DNA of 64,000 nucleotides from Hippasteria phrygiana (lineage: Eukaryota > Echinodermata > Asteroidea > Valvatida > Goniasteridae), in assembly GCA_037893225.1 (NCBI GenBank), contig JAZGUH010000724.1, positions 186,001 to 250,000 of the forward strand. The letters are read 5' to 3'. Within the stretch, counting starts at the first letter, position 1. Every line of letters begins with the position of its first letter. Below are positions 32,221-47,200 of this stretch, piece after piece. The position numbers and the translations under genes were made by a program. A model generated the notes under the pieces. It worked only from the letters and a program-made list of their open reading frames with translations, was not told where the DNA came from and made no database searches.

Positions 32221-35200
32221 GTAAGTTGAATTCTATTTCTAACGTAGTGTTGAGAGACGAAGTTTTCTGGTTGAAATTCATGATCGTGGTCAAAAATTTG
32301 CCAAGGCAAAGCCTCAAAGCCTAACGTTAGCCCTAAGGCAAGAATGTTGAACTCCCCAAGCCGCGCCGGTGCGCTGCATGCATGGGGGCTCGGACAACTC
32401 GACCGTTGGCCGACTCGACTCGAGACAACTCGACCGTTGAGACAACTCGACCGTTGAGACAACTCGACCGTTTTTTTGTCAAATGGGAAGACAAGTCGTC
32501 CGTTGAGACAAGTCGTCCGTTGAGACAACTCGTCCGTTGAGACAAGTCGACTCGTAGAATTGGTTGTGGAAGGAACGGCACGGGGTGACTTTTGATGGGC
32601 AGGACAGCGCTGTCGTTTTGGACGGGGCTTGGGTACACAGGGGGCCGGGATGGACGCAGGCATGACAGGGGGCCGGGTAACGTGAATTGTCGTGCCGTGC
32701 ATGCCGTGTCACCGTACAAAACACCGACCGGGTCCCCGCGCACGGTAATACCACACATTCTGAACCATTCTGGGCCACGCGCACACGCAAATACCCAAAC
32801 ATTGACGGGCAACCTGTGTTGAAAATACCACGCGCTCCGCTAGCTACATCATGTACAACGCATCGCACGGTCGAGTTGTCTCCATGTCAAAGTCGACTTG
32901 TCTCAACGGATGACTTGGTAAACGGTCGAGTTGTCTGAACGGTCGAGTTGTCTCAACGGTCGTGTTGTCTCGAGTCGAGTCGGCCAACGGTCGAGTTGTC
33001 CGACATCCCATGCATGCACTGCAAGTTCAAAGGTGATCGTGAACGAAGTTGGGACGCAGCAGACGGAAAACTAAAAATGGCCGTGGCCGTCAAGTCCATA
33101 TGGAAGCTAGCCTATTTTATTTAGGGGCCCAGGCCCAGGCCTAGGCCTAACGTTAGGGCCTATTCTAATTTCTATGGAAAGAATCGGAAAGAATTTATAG
33201 GCCTATTTTGTTTGACCCTATGCCTATGGCCATGATGGTTTGACTTTGACCATGGATGGAGGAAGGACATTCTCAATGCATATGTCATATGGATGACAAA
33301 TAAACCTATGGATACACAAACCTAGGCTAGGCTAGCTTGAAAATTCCAGCTCTTGGCTTATGACATGTGAGATTCACATGTCATAAGCCAAGAGCTGGAA
33401 TTTTCAAGCTAAGGCTAGGCTATGCTGAACCAGTACTATAAACATTCATTGATTTGATTCTAACATCTGTCTTGAGTTTTATAAGAGAGATACTCTTTTC
33501 ACATATCTTTGCATGAAGCATAACTGCCATATAAGGAATATGATAATCAGAAATGTTTTTATTGGCAATAAAACTAAGTAGAGAAATTGGTGAATCCCTC
33601 TCGGGTACCAGTTGCTGATGAATGCAACTGCTCTGGAATTAGAACAGCTAATAATGTTATATTATTAGCCAATCAGATTAGGATTTTACAAACATGACAA
33701 TCAATATGACCAATCACATGCATTTTATATGCACATGCTTTTCTAATGCCGTACTGTTTGTCATCCAATCCCATGATGCATTGTTGAGCATGTCGAAAAG
33801 GTTTATTATTGGAAAGAATTAATGTACACACTCTTTTCGATGACGTAATTTTAGAACACTTCCAATTTCTTTTAAAAAGTTAGATGGGTTTTATCATTTC
33901 AAAATGTTACTTTTGCAAAATCAAGCAATCTGTTTTGTTATTTGTAAAAACTAGGCCTAGTGCAGATATGGCCCTTAGAGCAAGTTCGAGTGGCGACCAT
34001 TTGTCGACCACTAGTTGATTTTGCCTGGTACCCAATATGTATTTCATGTACAGGTTACCATGGAAAATCGACTAGTGGTTGACAAATAGTTGCCGCTCGA
34101 ACTTGCTCATTATTGCCCCTTGTGCATACGAGTCGAATGCTGTTTTCAATCTCGTTAAATTTTAATCATGGCAACATTAATTTTCTTGAATGCACAGATG
34201 TTTTGGCAAGATTTTGAACACCACAGTGCATTATGTGTGTTGATCCGATTGGTGGATCGTCGATCACGTGCATTGAATTATTCGACCCATCACACGACGC
34301 GAACCCGCACCGCCCAAAACGTTCTATCACATGGTTCTATCAAACGGTGCGCGCGCATTGATAGAACCAAAAGAACTTCCCTAATTTCACGGTCACTATG
34401 GTGGGATGTCATTCACACAACAAGGCGGCCGAGTTTCCCGAACTGCCGCGGTTTGTTCTCCTAACAGACGACGAAATATTGGAACTCGTAGGCGATGCTG
34501 ACACTCCAAATACAAAGAGACAAATCAAATATGCAATGAAACGATTAGATGAATTTGCAAGACACACAGGAACAACAATTGAAGCTTTAACTGATTCGGA
34601 ACTCGACAATTTTTTGTCGCGGTTTTATGCGGGACTGAGAAGGTAAACGGCACGTTGTAACGTTACACCAAGAAATCCATGCATGCAATCTGTCGGATTT
34701 ATTCAGGCGTTGTATAAAACAAATAATGAATGTTTCACATTCGTGCAATGGTAAGAATAATTTCATTCGGTGACAGATGGAATGTCCCATTCCACTCGGC
34801 TTCGCCTTGTGGAATGGAACATTCAATCTGTCACCTCATGAAATTATTCTTACCATCGCACTCATAAACATTCATTATTTGTATAATATTACATTAATTC
34901 AGAACAATTCCGCCAGGTGTATATAATATGTCAATTAGTTTTACTCACTGATCCCCAAATTCGAAGCCAGAACTGTAATAGAGGGATTGGATGCTGCTGC
35001 TTTCCTAGTATTAGTAATGTAGGTTTTCTTAAATGTAGTGTACACTATTGGTAATTCTCCAATTTCTTTTTTACTGAATTATTACGAAATACCTTACTAG
35101 ACTGTAAGTTAATAGTAGTCTCAATGTCTCAATCATCCTGTGAAATTATGGCACCAGGTGTGCTGTCGTTGTCAAGAAAAGTGGAAATTTATATCGTCTT

Positions 35201-38200
35201 CCAACGATTTCCAGCTGGAAATCGTTGGAAAACTGCCCTGTAGCCTTTTAGTCAAGGCGTGCGTGGCTACCCGGAGGAGTGGCACGCTGGACATGCTGGC
35301 ATTCGGGGCGCGTCACGTATCCAGCTGGTAGCCACGCGCGCCTTGACTAAAGGCTATCATCCGCCCGACGGTTGATAACGAGCGCCGTTTTTCTCTCGGT
35401 TTTTTCGCCATCCAACAACGCAAAACTTTGAACAGGTCAGTGGAATGATATTTCCTATAACATACTAACCCCCAAATCCACCCATTTTTGAAAATTGCAA
35501 CAATGACCAATCATGTACATGGCCTTTAGGCAAATAGGAAATGCATTGCACCTATAAATGTCTGACACTACATATAACTGTATGGTATCTAGTATTAGAG
35601 AGGTAATGAGATTAGCATACAGAGGCACAATTGCTGGTTGGTAGCTGTTGCCTGTTGTTGAGCAACACTGCCATAACAATGGTCACATTAATCCCATGCC
35701 CACATTAAAGAGAATATTGATTGCTGAGAGAAATCTGTGTCATTTTGTAGTTTCATGTAGATGAAGGTACTATTACAAGAGGCGGGTAATTATTTCTGTC
35801 ATAAAATAACAAAACAAATTACTTTTGAGAGCTGTTTTTATCATGCCCCTTAATCAACATAAAACTACAAAATGATGCAGATTTCTGTCAGCAATCAACA
35901 TTTTCTTTAACATCAACTGCAGTGTACTAGGCCAGTTGATTGTTGCATACCATTATATTAACCCTAACCATCCCTAACCTGCCAAAATCAAACACCCCAT
36001 TTGTGTTTAATTTTGTGTGATTGGGTACTGTAGAGCCTTGGCACCATCACTTTGCATGGGACTTGATGCCCTGATTTTGTCTTAATAGTACAAAGAATGT
36101 GCCATTGGTTTACTACACAGTGTTGGAGTTTGTGTGGTTAGGGAAGGATTCTAGTAAAAGCCTTGGGCTGTTAGGGTTAAACTACATGCACATTGTACAA
36201 TAACAATAAGTTTATAGAGTTTGTTTATGGAGTGTGCTGTCGTTTTCAAGGAAAGTGGAAATTGATACTGTTTTCCAATGATTGTCGGCCGAGTCGGGCC
36301 GACAATCGTTGGAAATAGTCTAGTTCCCTGACGTCTATCAGTTGCTCCGTTTTGTCTAAAGTATGGTCAGGGAACCAGACTACTAGAACATAATTTTTTC
36401 TCTCTACGCAGACTACGGTTTTCCCAGCTATACATGTACATATGCACACAAAACTTCAAATAGGTTAGTGTTACAGTATTTTCTAGCACCCTATAAAATA
36501 CTAACTCCCGAATCCATTTATTTCTGGAAATAACGGCAAAAGCAAATGGTGCACACTACATAAGATCTATAGTGCTCAAGCTTGCTCCAAGTGGGACTTG
36601 GCCTTCAGCTCTCTGTGGTCTATTTAGTTTGATTTCATGGATTGCAGCTGAGGGCTCGCTTTAGTTACTCCCCCGGTGTACAAACACTAGTCAGGACTGC
36701 TGTCAGAATTGCTTCTTATTAGGTTGCCTGGCAGGCTAGCAAAAAAATCTGCAACTTACCTATAATGGAACCCTGATATGAAGTGAATCAAGCAAAAGGG
36801 ATGCTCAATCCCCAATCAACATTTTGTATTTTATGTAATTATTCACTCAATTTTTTTTCATTTTCGCATTTTGTTCTCACACTGAACCTCTGTTCCCATA
36901 ATTATTTTTTGTTTACCATGGCAGCCTATAATTTGAGCATTCCCCATCAAAAATGTTTATAAAAATTGTCAAATGGTGCAACAGGCTAGTGAAACTTTGT
37001 AAGGGCTAGTGAAATGTAAAGTTGACTAACCCAGGGAAAAAATAGCACAAGACATGGATTGGATGGCTCAAAATTTTACGAGGGAATACAAGTACTTTTA
37101 TGCCTGCATACATGTACATGTACTGTACATATACATACACACCAAGATTTCTGATAAATGGTATATGTCAGGGTCCCTCCCAAGGGCCATGGAACAGTTT
37201 TAAATTCCAGATGCTTCGTGGTGCAATGCAGATAATGTGTTTGAAGGCAGGTGTAATTTGGCAACAATCTGACAACCTGACAAACACATTTGTGTGTAAA
37301 AGCTTGCTTGGTTTAACCCTTCCCTTACCGATGTCAAGTTTACTCAACAAGCCATAGCACCCCTGCTGCTTAGTGCTTACAAATGTCAAGTTTACTTGAC
37401 AAGAATACTACACACTAGAGCATCCAAACAACAGATAGCCACCATGTTTCAACAACATGTAGTGCTTGTGGTTTTTGCCATTCATACAGTTCCCTTGTAC
37501 CAACAGAAAGAGCTGGTTCAGACCTTTCTAATGGTGTTAACAAATTCGTGTCGCGATTATAACATTGATAACTCTATTCAAGCTTTCTTTGTACAGTTAT
37601 GTGTATAGAGTGTCATTTGTTAATGTAAACAAACAAGTTTCCCGTTTGATAAAGTGAGCCAGAAGAGAAAACAGCCGTAACTTCAGCTATTTTAGCAGTT
37701 ACATGTACAAACTTCATTTTTACACCACATGGAAGAGTAATCTAATGGAACAAACTTCACACACATTTTCTTTTTCAATCCACTCTAGAGGGTGAAATCT
37801 TTGGTTGAAAATACAACCATTCAGCAAGCAGTTAACATTTTTTCTGCTTGAGTGGTTTACGCTTGACTGAACAAATAACATGGTACTGGGGAAGATAATT
37901 TGAAGGGTTAATTAACATAGATGTAGGAAGGAGCAAGGAAATGTTACACCTCTGAATGCCTAATAACAATGAAGTGTTGTGATTATAAGACCATTTTAGG
38001 GCCATTTAAAGGCCATTTTACAGATAGCACGGCTTTGGGATTTTCTGTACAAAATTTTCCCAGAGTGGAGTGCAACACACCTTCCTACACATTTAGGGGC
38101 TGTCATGCGCAGCAGTAAACGTGTGCATCAGAAGATGCACATTTTACATGTATGCATGCTGTTCATTGTAGATGCTGCAATATAGAATATTATCACACTT

Positions 38201-41200
38201 GATACTATAGATTGACCAATCAGGATTGAGGATTCAATTTTTTGTTTTGTTGAAGATTTAGCGTATGTGCTAGGGCTGTGCATCTGAACCGGGTACCTGA
38301 GTAGCCAACCGCTAATGTCGGAAAGCGGTTCCTGATTATGGAATAAAGTACCCGTAATCGAAATAACATATTGCTTAGTCATTTCTCAAACAATGAAAAA
38401 GAAAGTTTTTAAATATCATTTGTGGAAAATTAACAAAAAAACAACAAAAAACGGATGAATGTTCATGACGCGAAAATGCAATTTACACCGTAAAAGCTGT
38501 AGAGCTCACTGTACACACTTGCATCTTGCTGCATTGATGCACCAATTAATGTCATGAATGTACATTATGAACAGCAATTTCTGAAATTAAATGTTTTCTT
38601 TAAAGGGTACCCGAGAACCCATGCTTTTTTTCAATCGGGCACCTGATTCCCATACTGCCCTTAACCCCTTGCGTACGGATGACGCCTGAGGGCGCTAAAA
38701 AAACAGTGTCACCAGGCCGGATGACGCCACTGGACGCTGTTTGTGCAGTTTCAATCCATTGTTGGATTATTGTTTATGATACGCTTGACTGCACAAACAC
38801 ATTGTAGCGGTTCGATTTGGCTGCCAGAACCGCCGCGACACCCCGACGTCTCCCGTAAAATACCGTGCCCAAGGGGTTAGGTGTACAACGCTAAGGTCTT
38901 TTCACACTGTCCAAAATCTTGGGGTTAGACCCGGATCGAACCCCGACATTTTTTTCAGCCCTTTTCCCATTTGCAAATTTCAACCCGGCGCCAAACCGAG
39001 TAGCACGCTCTAGCGGGATCGAAATCAAACCTGGTTGGGACCAGGGTTGAAAATCTCAACCTGAATTGAAATATTGATAGTGTGAACAGGCCTGTAGTTG
39101 GAATACGTGGGCCATACCCGAGTTAAACGCCACACAGTTCACGCAGCAGCCGGTATACAAAAAGAACAGTGTGAACGTTGTGTCTCTCCGATCCGTGTCA
39201 AAAAACAACCTGGGTGATCCGGGGCGGATCCGGGTTGGTTTCAACATGGGTTGAAACGGAGATAGTATGAAAAGGCCTAGTATGTACCAGATATGATACA
39301 CTGGAAAGACACTGGAGCTTGAACTTTAGATATGTTTACAAACACAATGTCCATGTAAGTGCATGAACAATACTGCAGCCCCATGGTTATCAGAAATCCA
39401 CAGTATTTTATCAACCAATATTCACGTGTGTGATTAAAAATGTTATTTGCAAGGATTATGCATCCTTGTCAGATGGCCAACAAAAACTGATTAAGCAATC
39501 CTTGATGCTGATTGGCCAATCATACAATATCAAGGATGTGATACAAATATCACATTTTGTGAAACACACAGTAGTTTCAAATTTTCAGTTTTAATAAATT
39601 ATATGAAAATAAATATACACATACAATATTTTTCTTTTTACTTGGCCGAATATGGTTTATCATTGCATTGCCTTTTTGGTTTCCTGTAGGTTGGTACTAA
39701 AGAAATTACGTGCACACTTTAAAACACTTGTGAATGCAAAGCAGCTTCATGGCACAACTTAAATAAATTGATAATAAAAGTAAACAATCTTTCTTTAAAA
39801 TAAATAACTCTTATATGCATTGTTAGCACTTCACTATTTTTCTATTTGGGTCTTTCCACACTAAGGGTTACAAAAGTGTGACATTTAGAGCGAACCAGGG
39901 ATAGGAGTCCATACATCAAGTCATTTGCCATGTTTTCCCTCTTTCTACATCCCCTATTCTAAGTAAGAACATTGCCCACCAAAATGTTTGATAAATTTCT
40001 CAGGTTTGGATGAATTACAGAGGATTATCCTCAAGATTTAATGAACATAACATGGACAGACATTTCATTTTAAAGTGTTGGGAAGTAGTAATGAAATACA
40101 TGAATTATCCCAAATTTGTTCCTAATGTAAAGCTATCTATTGAGACATTGCCACTGGCCAATCTCAGGTTAAATCTCCAGGTATTTTTAAAGTACAGGGT
40201 GTACATCTTCAAGACTTCATGTTCATAACACTACAGGGACAGACATTTGTCACAAAATTCTGTCCATGTTATGATCGTTGTTCAAGTCACATCTAAATTT
40301 CATAAATAATAAACGGGCTACTTTAGTTTGAGTGATTAACAATTCTACATTGAACAAGTAATATAAATGGAACAAGGGCTGGATTATTTATAACAAGAAT
40401 ATACCTGTATGATTCAAGAATGTCTGTCCATGTTATGAACATCATCCTTCGTTTCATCTTAAAGATTGACTAGTAATTTCCTACATATCCAGTGAATCAG
40501 CCTAGTTATTTTTCAGTGCAATCACGAATGATACAGGAATGTCTAGAAAACAAAAATTTGCAAAAAACCTGCTTTGAAATCCACCTCCCATGCCTCACCC
40601 AAAAAGTTTTCAGTTGTAACCGTTATTGTGGACATATTTGCCAGTCATGGGGCACATTACTGGTTGCCAGGCCATTTAGGAAAAAATGGTGGAGCCTTTG
40701 TTCAAAGGTGGCCTTATAATACAGAACAAAATTGCAAATAAGGTTTTCCCTGACAAAAGAAGTAGGATTTCCCCCCTGCACCTGCTTTTTGCATCGCACA
40801 GGTCAGGAGATAATTATAATACATCTAACAGCCACTCTGATTGGCCAGTGTGGAGTGGGCCGGTAGGGGGGTGTGTCTTTGAGCCCCCTGACTTGCTGCA
40901 CTGTGATTGGCTGATAATGCAATGGGAGCCCTTGGATATAATGTGGTCTAGTCTACGTAGGTACCTAAGGTCTGTGGACTCCTATCCTACATTATGTATT
41001 ATAATATGAACTGCAGTGGTTGAGCTTGGGGTTTTTCTGTCATGCAGGACAAGCATGTTCACCGTTTGTACTGCTTACTTTCCTCATGGTGTTTGATGTC
41101 TGAGCTTTTGGAAGAACCTGCCATACATGTACAAAGCTGCATAGCCTTGAACTACCTTGTTTTTAACCAGTGATCGATTTAAGTAAGTTTACTTTCTTCT

Positions 41201-44200
41201 ATGTTGTAGGGCTTACCAAATCACGTATACATCATGTACATGTACACATGTGCTTTGTTTATTCACTTGTTCTGGAACTTATTTAAAGGTAGTAACTAGT
41301 ATGGATTGGTCATTGTTGCAATTTTCAGAAATGGGTGGATTTGGGGGTTAGTATTTTATAGGAAATATCGTTCCACTAACCTGTTCAAAGTTTTGCGTTG
41401 TTGGATGGCAAAAAAAAAACGAGAAAAACGGCGCTCGTTTTCAACCGTCGATGGGATGATAGCCTTTAGACAAGGCGCGCGTGGCTACCTGGACGCGTGA
41501 GGCACCCCGAATGCCGGGTAGCCACGCGCGCCTTGACTAAAGGCTACAAGGCAGTTTTCCCAACGATTTCCAGCTGGAAATCATTGGAAAACGATATCAA
41601 TTTCCACTTTTCTTGACGACAGCACACCTGGTGCCATCATTTCACAGAATGATTGAGACAACTATTAACGAACAGTCTAAAGGTATTTCGTAATAATTCA
41701 GTAAAAAAAAAATTGGGAGGATTACCAATCGTGTACACTACCCTTAAAATGCAATGTGTGCTGCAGCAGAATTGCTGAGCTGACGATTACACTGTTCAGC
41801 CATGGAAGGAATAAAAACACATGGTTCAACCATTCATCACCCATGGTTCTTCTCAAATAGCAGCGCAGTGTTTGCTCATTACATGTGTATATATTTGAAT
41901 CTACTGAACCGAGGAACTTATTTTAATTTGTAAAGAAGTATGTAACCTGAACAACATGTACACATTGTACTCTTAAGCTTTATGTGTGGTAATTGCTACA
42001 CTATCGAGAATGATTTCAATAGCATGTATATGTTACGTGTACCGTACACATGTGTATGTAGCGTAGCTATTTTTCACAATTTACTAAGGCCCCCCAAAAA
42101 ACCAGTTCTGCTTCCGATGACATGGCATTTGAAAATAGGGTAGGTAGGTAGGGACATTTTTTTGGCACTTTTTTAGGAAAGATTTTACTTTAATACCCCC
42201 CACCAAAATTGGTCAAGGACAGCAAAATCTTGGAAAATAACCAACCCTCTTTGATAACTGTCTAAACATGTGGCACAACCTGTTATTTCAAGATTAATGT
42301 CAGCAAAATCTGTAAAAAATGAGGAAGAAATCAACATGTATGTGAACACATTGAGTGACTACACATGGTGCCAAGAAAGTTCCAACACAGAAAACACAAA
42401 CTTTCTTCCCCTATATTGCACTAAAATGTCCCAACAAAATTGAAGGTTGTGCCAAGTGTTTATACAATTATGAACACAGATGGATGGTTATTTTCCAAGA
42501 TTTGCTGTTCCTTACCGATTTTGGTGAGGGGTATGAAAGTAAAATCTTTCCCTTTTATAGTTCTGATTCTACATGTAGTCAATGTTTAAAATTAAATGTA
42601 GTATTTACAGCATTTGTTCTTTATTTACTTATTTTTTTTACTTTTCCCGAAAAAATTAGGGTCAGGGCCGTTAAAATAGGGTAGGTAAAGGTAACCGGAA
42701 GCAGAACTAAAGTCGGTAATTAAAGTCGGTATACAATACAGTATGCCAAAAAAACAACTACACAAGCATTGCGTACACTGTACAGTAGGCCTCTAAACTG
42801 TAACGATGGTATTCCTTCAAGTTCTCATTGTTAGCGTTGGGATCTGTGGGACCATGGAGGAACCTTCCTCCATGGTGGGATGCATCCTGTTGAAACTTAC
42901 CAGATACATTTGTAAATACAGTATTTGCCTATAAACAGTAGGCCAATTTTTTTCATTTTCTTTTGGTAATACATGTAGAGTGGATTTTATTTTTTAGATG
43001 TTTCATGAGAAGCGTATGGTAGCAGAACAGGGCCAAAAGTGCCTTGTCATTCCATTCCAGATTTTTCACACTTATTGTTTTTGACCGAAAAATCAAGTAG
43101 AAACAGATGGAGGTCTTGCACTTTTATTTTACATTATACAAATTGTACACCCATGTGGGGGATGTAAATTACTACTGAGGCGAATTCATTTCAGAAGTAT
43201 TTATGTAAGCAGTTCCTAAGATGGTAAGAATTTTGGGAAGGACAAAATGATTGTTTGGCTTTAACGGGCTGCGTGACATGCATTGGCCTTTAAAAAAAAA
43301 AATTTGAAAAGGGTCAACAGAAGGTGGCTTGACAACACTGATAAGGCCACCAACGGCTTTCTTCTTAAAAAGAGTTGATAAATATTTTACAGATATTACG
43401 GCACGTATTTGAAAAGAAAGAGATATTACGCTATTTAAAAGGCAGTCCAAGGTCTATTCAGATGTAGAACACATTTAAATTGAGCCAATTGTTTAAATAT
43501 TGCGTAAGTTAGAGATAAAGTGGGAGATTGTAGGAGTGTGCACAGCACATGTACAAAATATATATAGGGGGTGCCTTTCCCAGATGATCTTTTCTCTGGT
43601 TTGGCTGAATCGGTGTCAAAAATCTTACAAATGAGCATGGGATGTGGGATGTATTCTAAAGCATTTGACATTTTGTACAGATAGCAGAATATACTGTTCG
43701 CAAATCACCATTGTGTTCCCACCCTTATAGTTGTACGCCTTTTGAGGAGAATATCCCTTCAAAGTTGTCCAGAGATCCATGTGCATAGTAAAGCAAGTCC
43801 TTTTTATTGTTAAAGGAAAACACACTGCCTTGGAAGTAGCCCTAGAAGGACGCTATGATATAGCGTCCTAGCGCCCAAGTATGCAAAACAGTCCTATGCT
43901 AGAAACCGAAGATCAAAAATCACACTTTACCTGCATAAATATTCTTGGCATCATCTTCGTCAAACAGTTCAACAGCCCATCTCCCCGTTCGGATAGAAAT
44001 ATTCCTCCAAGAATGTCAAGAACAGGAGATATTTGCGGCGCAAAATCGTCTCCACGCGACGCTGACTTCACAAACACAAGGAGTAATACCTTGTCTGCAC
44101 GTCTTGAATGTTCATCAACAGAGGGCGCAATTTCGGCCGTGCACGTGGCGACTGTAAATTGCGCCCTCTCTGTTGATGAACGTTCTAAATGTGGGTATTA

Positions 44201-47200
44201 CTCCTCGTGTTTGTGAAGTCAGCGTTGCGTGGAGACGATTTTGCGCCGCAAATATCTCCTGTTCTTGACATTCTTGGAGGAATATTTCTATCCGAACGGG
44301 GAGATGGGCTGTTGAACTGTTTGACGAAGATGATGCCAAGAATATTTATGCAGGTAAAGTGTGATTTTTGATCTTCGGTTTCTAGCATAGGACTGTTTTG
44401 CATACTTGGGCGCTAGGACGCTATATCATAGCGTCCTTCTAGGGCTACCTTGGAAGCAGAAAAAAACATTCCTCATCACATTACTATGTTGGAAAGTTCC
44501 AAGCTATTGTGTCCCTTTAATAACCCAAACCTTCCTAAATCTTCTAAACATCCACTACCACTAACCATGCTGATGGACACCTTACTGTTTAACCTTGGCA
44601 TATTCTGGGCAGCATTATTTTGCATGGGACTTAACATTCAAATATTACAAGGAGTGTGCCATTGGTTTTTGATTTGCACAGTTTTTTGATTTGCCAGAAT
44701 CGGGGTAGTTCCTAGAAAAATATACCCAACAAGATATGGGACCAAGGTGTACCCCCCTCTCTTGTCCCAATGCTTTTGAAAGTCCTGGTGAGAACACTTA
44801 ATTAGTGGCTAGCACCGAGTCTCGGATTGTTAGTTGCAGTGGATTTTGAAAGAAAGAAATGTGTGTTAACTGATCCCTTTACTGTGTTGCATCTCAGTTA
44901 TTATATACATGGACATGTACTTGATGGCATGATTTCAAGAAAGAAAATGTCATCGGACCTTCATTGCTCGTGTCCGCTGCATGCATAGTACATAATGTAC
45001 ATAACAGTAAACATGTATACGTATGGAGGAGTATGGAGGAAATTCCTTTCCGCACAGACTGGCACACTTCCAGTTTTTAACTGGCAGCACTTAGTCAGTC
45101 CTAACCCCCCCCCCCCCCCCCTCCCCCCAAAAAACAAACAAATACTGTAAATTCTTTAGTATGCTCTGCAGTTCCAATTGTGGACTTATTCCTATTACAA
45201 AGATCATCCCATCACTTGTTAATAAACATTTGAGATGTATGTTAAAACCTAGAAGCGAGAAAGTTACCTAAACCCCCCCCCCCCCCCCCGCCATGGAGTA
45301 AGAGCCAAATGTCCTATATTTACAAGTAGTATAGACAGAAAAGTTATTGCACCATGATACTCAGAAATTTAAAGGCATACACCCGAGGTCCGAGTGTAAA
45401 TATTTCTACTGTAATGTAATGTGTAATATTTACGGAGAAGACGGACAAAACAAATAATCTGGACCTTCAGATACGTTGCCAAGGGCACCACTCTAAATTC
45501 CAACGGTCCGACTTTTCCCAAACCCGCAAACTGGCGTTCCCGAAATGATTTTCATCATTGATTTTTTAGGCAAATGGTTCATTTTCAAGGGATGGTCGTG
45601 TAGGCCCTACATTATTATTCAACTTTTGAATGATCTTTTCCAACTACAGCGATTTATAGGATGAATGCTTTTCGTAGATCAATTGGCATCTCCAATGCAA
45701 TGTGTTCCTTTAACCACTTGCGTAAGGATGACGCCATAGGGCGCAAAAAAAAACCCAGTGCCACCAGGCCAGATGATGCCATTGGCCGCTGTTTGTGCAG
45801 TTTCAATCCATTGTTGGATTATTGTTTATGATACGCTTGACTGCACAAACACATTGTAGCGGTTCGATTTGGCTGCCAGAACCGCTGCAACACCCCGACG
45901 TCTCCCGTAAAATACCGTGCTCAAGGGGTTAAAGTGTCCCTTGGCAAACCTAAACTCGAGAAGCATTCAACCGGAAATGCATGACGTAGTACTGTAGTTT
46001 ACACTGCATAAAATTGGTTGCGGTTTTGTCGCCCTTGTCCAGGCACTATTTCAGTTTTAAGTTACAATGTTTGTGACATGAGTTCATTTTCATGTTTCAT
46101 TCCTCCATGATTGAATGTGTACTGAAACATTGGTTGCCTTATCAGTTTTTGTCTGATACAGACATGTAGATCTGTCTACCTAAATACATTATTTTTCCCA
46201 TGAGTCATGAGTTACTATCAAAAATAAAAGACTACATTTTGTACAGATTCATGCACACAATGACAGTGTACAATTTTATGTGTACATGGGTCAAGTACGT
46301 GTATTGTGAAATCCTGTGCTTCTCCGATCAACAGCTATTTAGTGTGAACTTTGAGTTTGCTCCGTTCTTAACCCCCTAACCCTGCCAGACGCAGCACAGT
46401 GCATATGTGCTGACAGCTCCACTTTGCTGGACTCTGCACACAAGTCAATGTGACAAAGTATGCAATCTGATGCATCTGGCAGGGTTCCAGCAAAAATGCT
46501 CTGGAGGGTTAGGGTTTAACGATAACCATGTTAATGATCTTATTCTATTAACTTTCCCTATCTGACCTGCATCTGTAATGACACCATCATCAATCAGTAA
46601 CCATGTCTCATTTTCAGCCACAGTGATTTAGGCAACAGCACTTGATCTATGCACAAAGTAAAAATCCAAATAAGCCTGTTCGGTATTTCAACTGCGCATG
46701 TGCACAATCCAATTGTATCCCGAATGATCCGCATGACCTAACGCACGCGTGTGAATGCAAAAGGTAGTCGCACAATGCGCACGTCACGTGTTAAATTCAA
46801 TCAAAATGGGTGTTCGTGTAACATGGTGTAAAATTTTACCCCGAATAACCTTTGACCTTTGAGATACCAATTAAAGGTGCTGTCTATCTTGTATCTGGTT
46901 TAGAAGTCGCATGGCTTTTTATTTAATTCTTTCTGGTAATGAAACCAAGGATTCCTCAAACGTGCATATCGCACTGTAGCTTGAAAGCTTGAAGAAACTT
47001 GTAGAAAGACAAGGATGAAATTTCAGTTTGAGGTGGGAGGGAAAACCCTAGAATGATATTTTGGGGAATACCCAATCCACATGTCGGCCCTGGACGGGAT
47101 TCGAACCTGGGTCACAGCAGTGGAAGGCGAGGAATGTACCACAAGGCCAACCCGACTCCCCTAAAATAAGCTTTTTAACAAAATGAGCTCTTGCTCATGA

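Noticed and set aside
42355..42684. 109-codon frame with several Cys
   Set aside because: It lies inside a foldback element with complementary flanks, and the Cys spacing fits no zinc-binding motif.
43881..44403. Two near-identical proteins on opposite strands
   Set aside because: They are the two arms of the foldback element; the identity follows from the inverted repeat and there is no evidence of translation.
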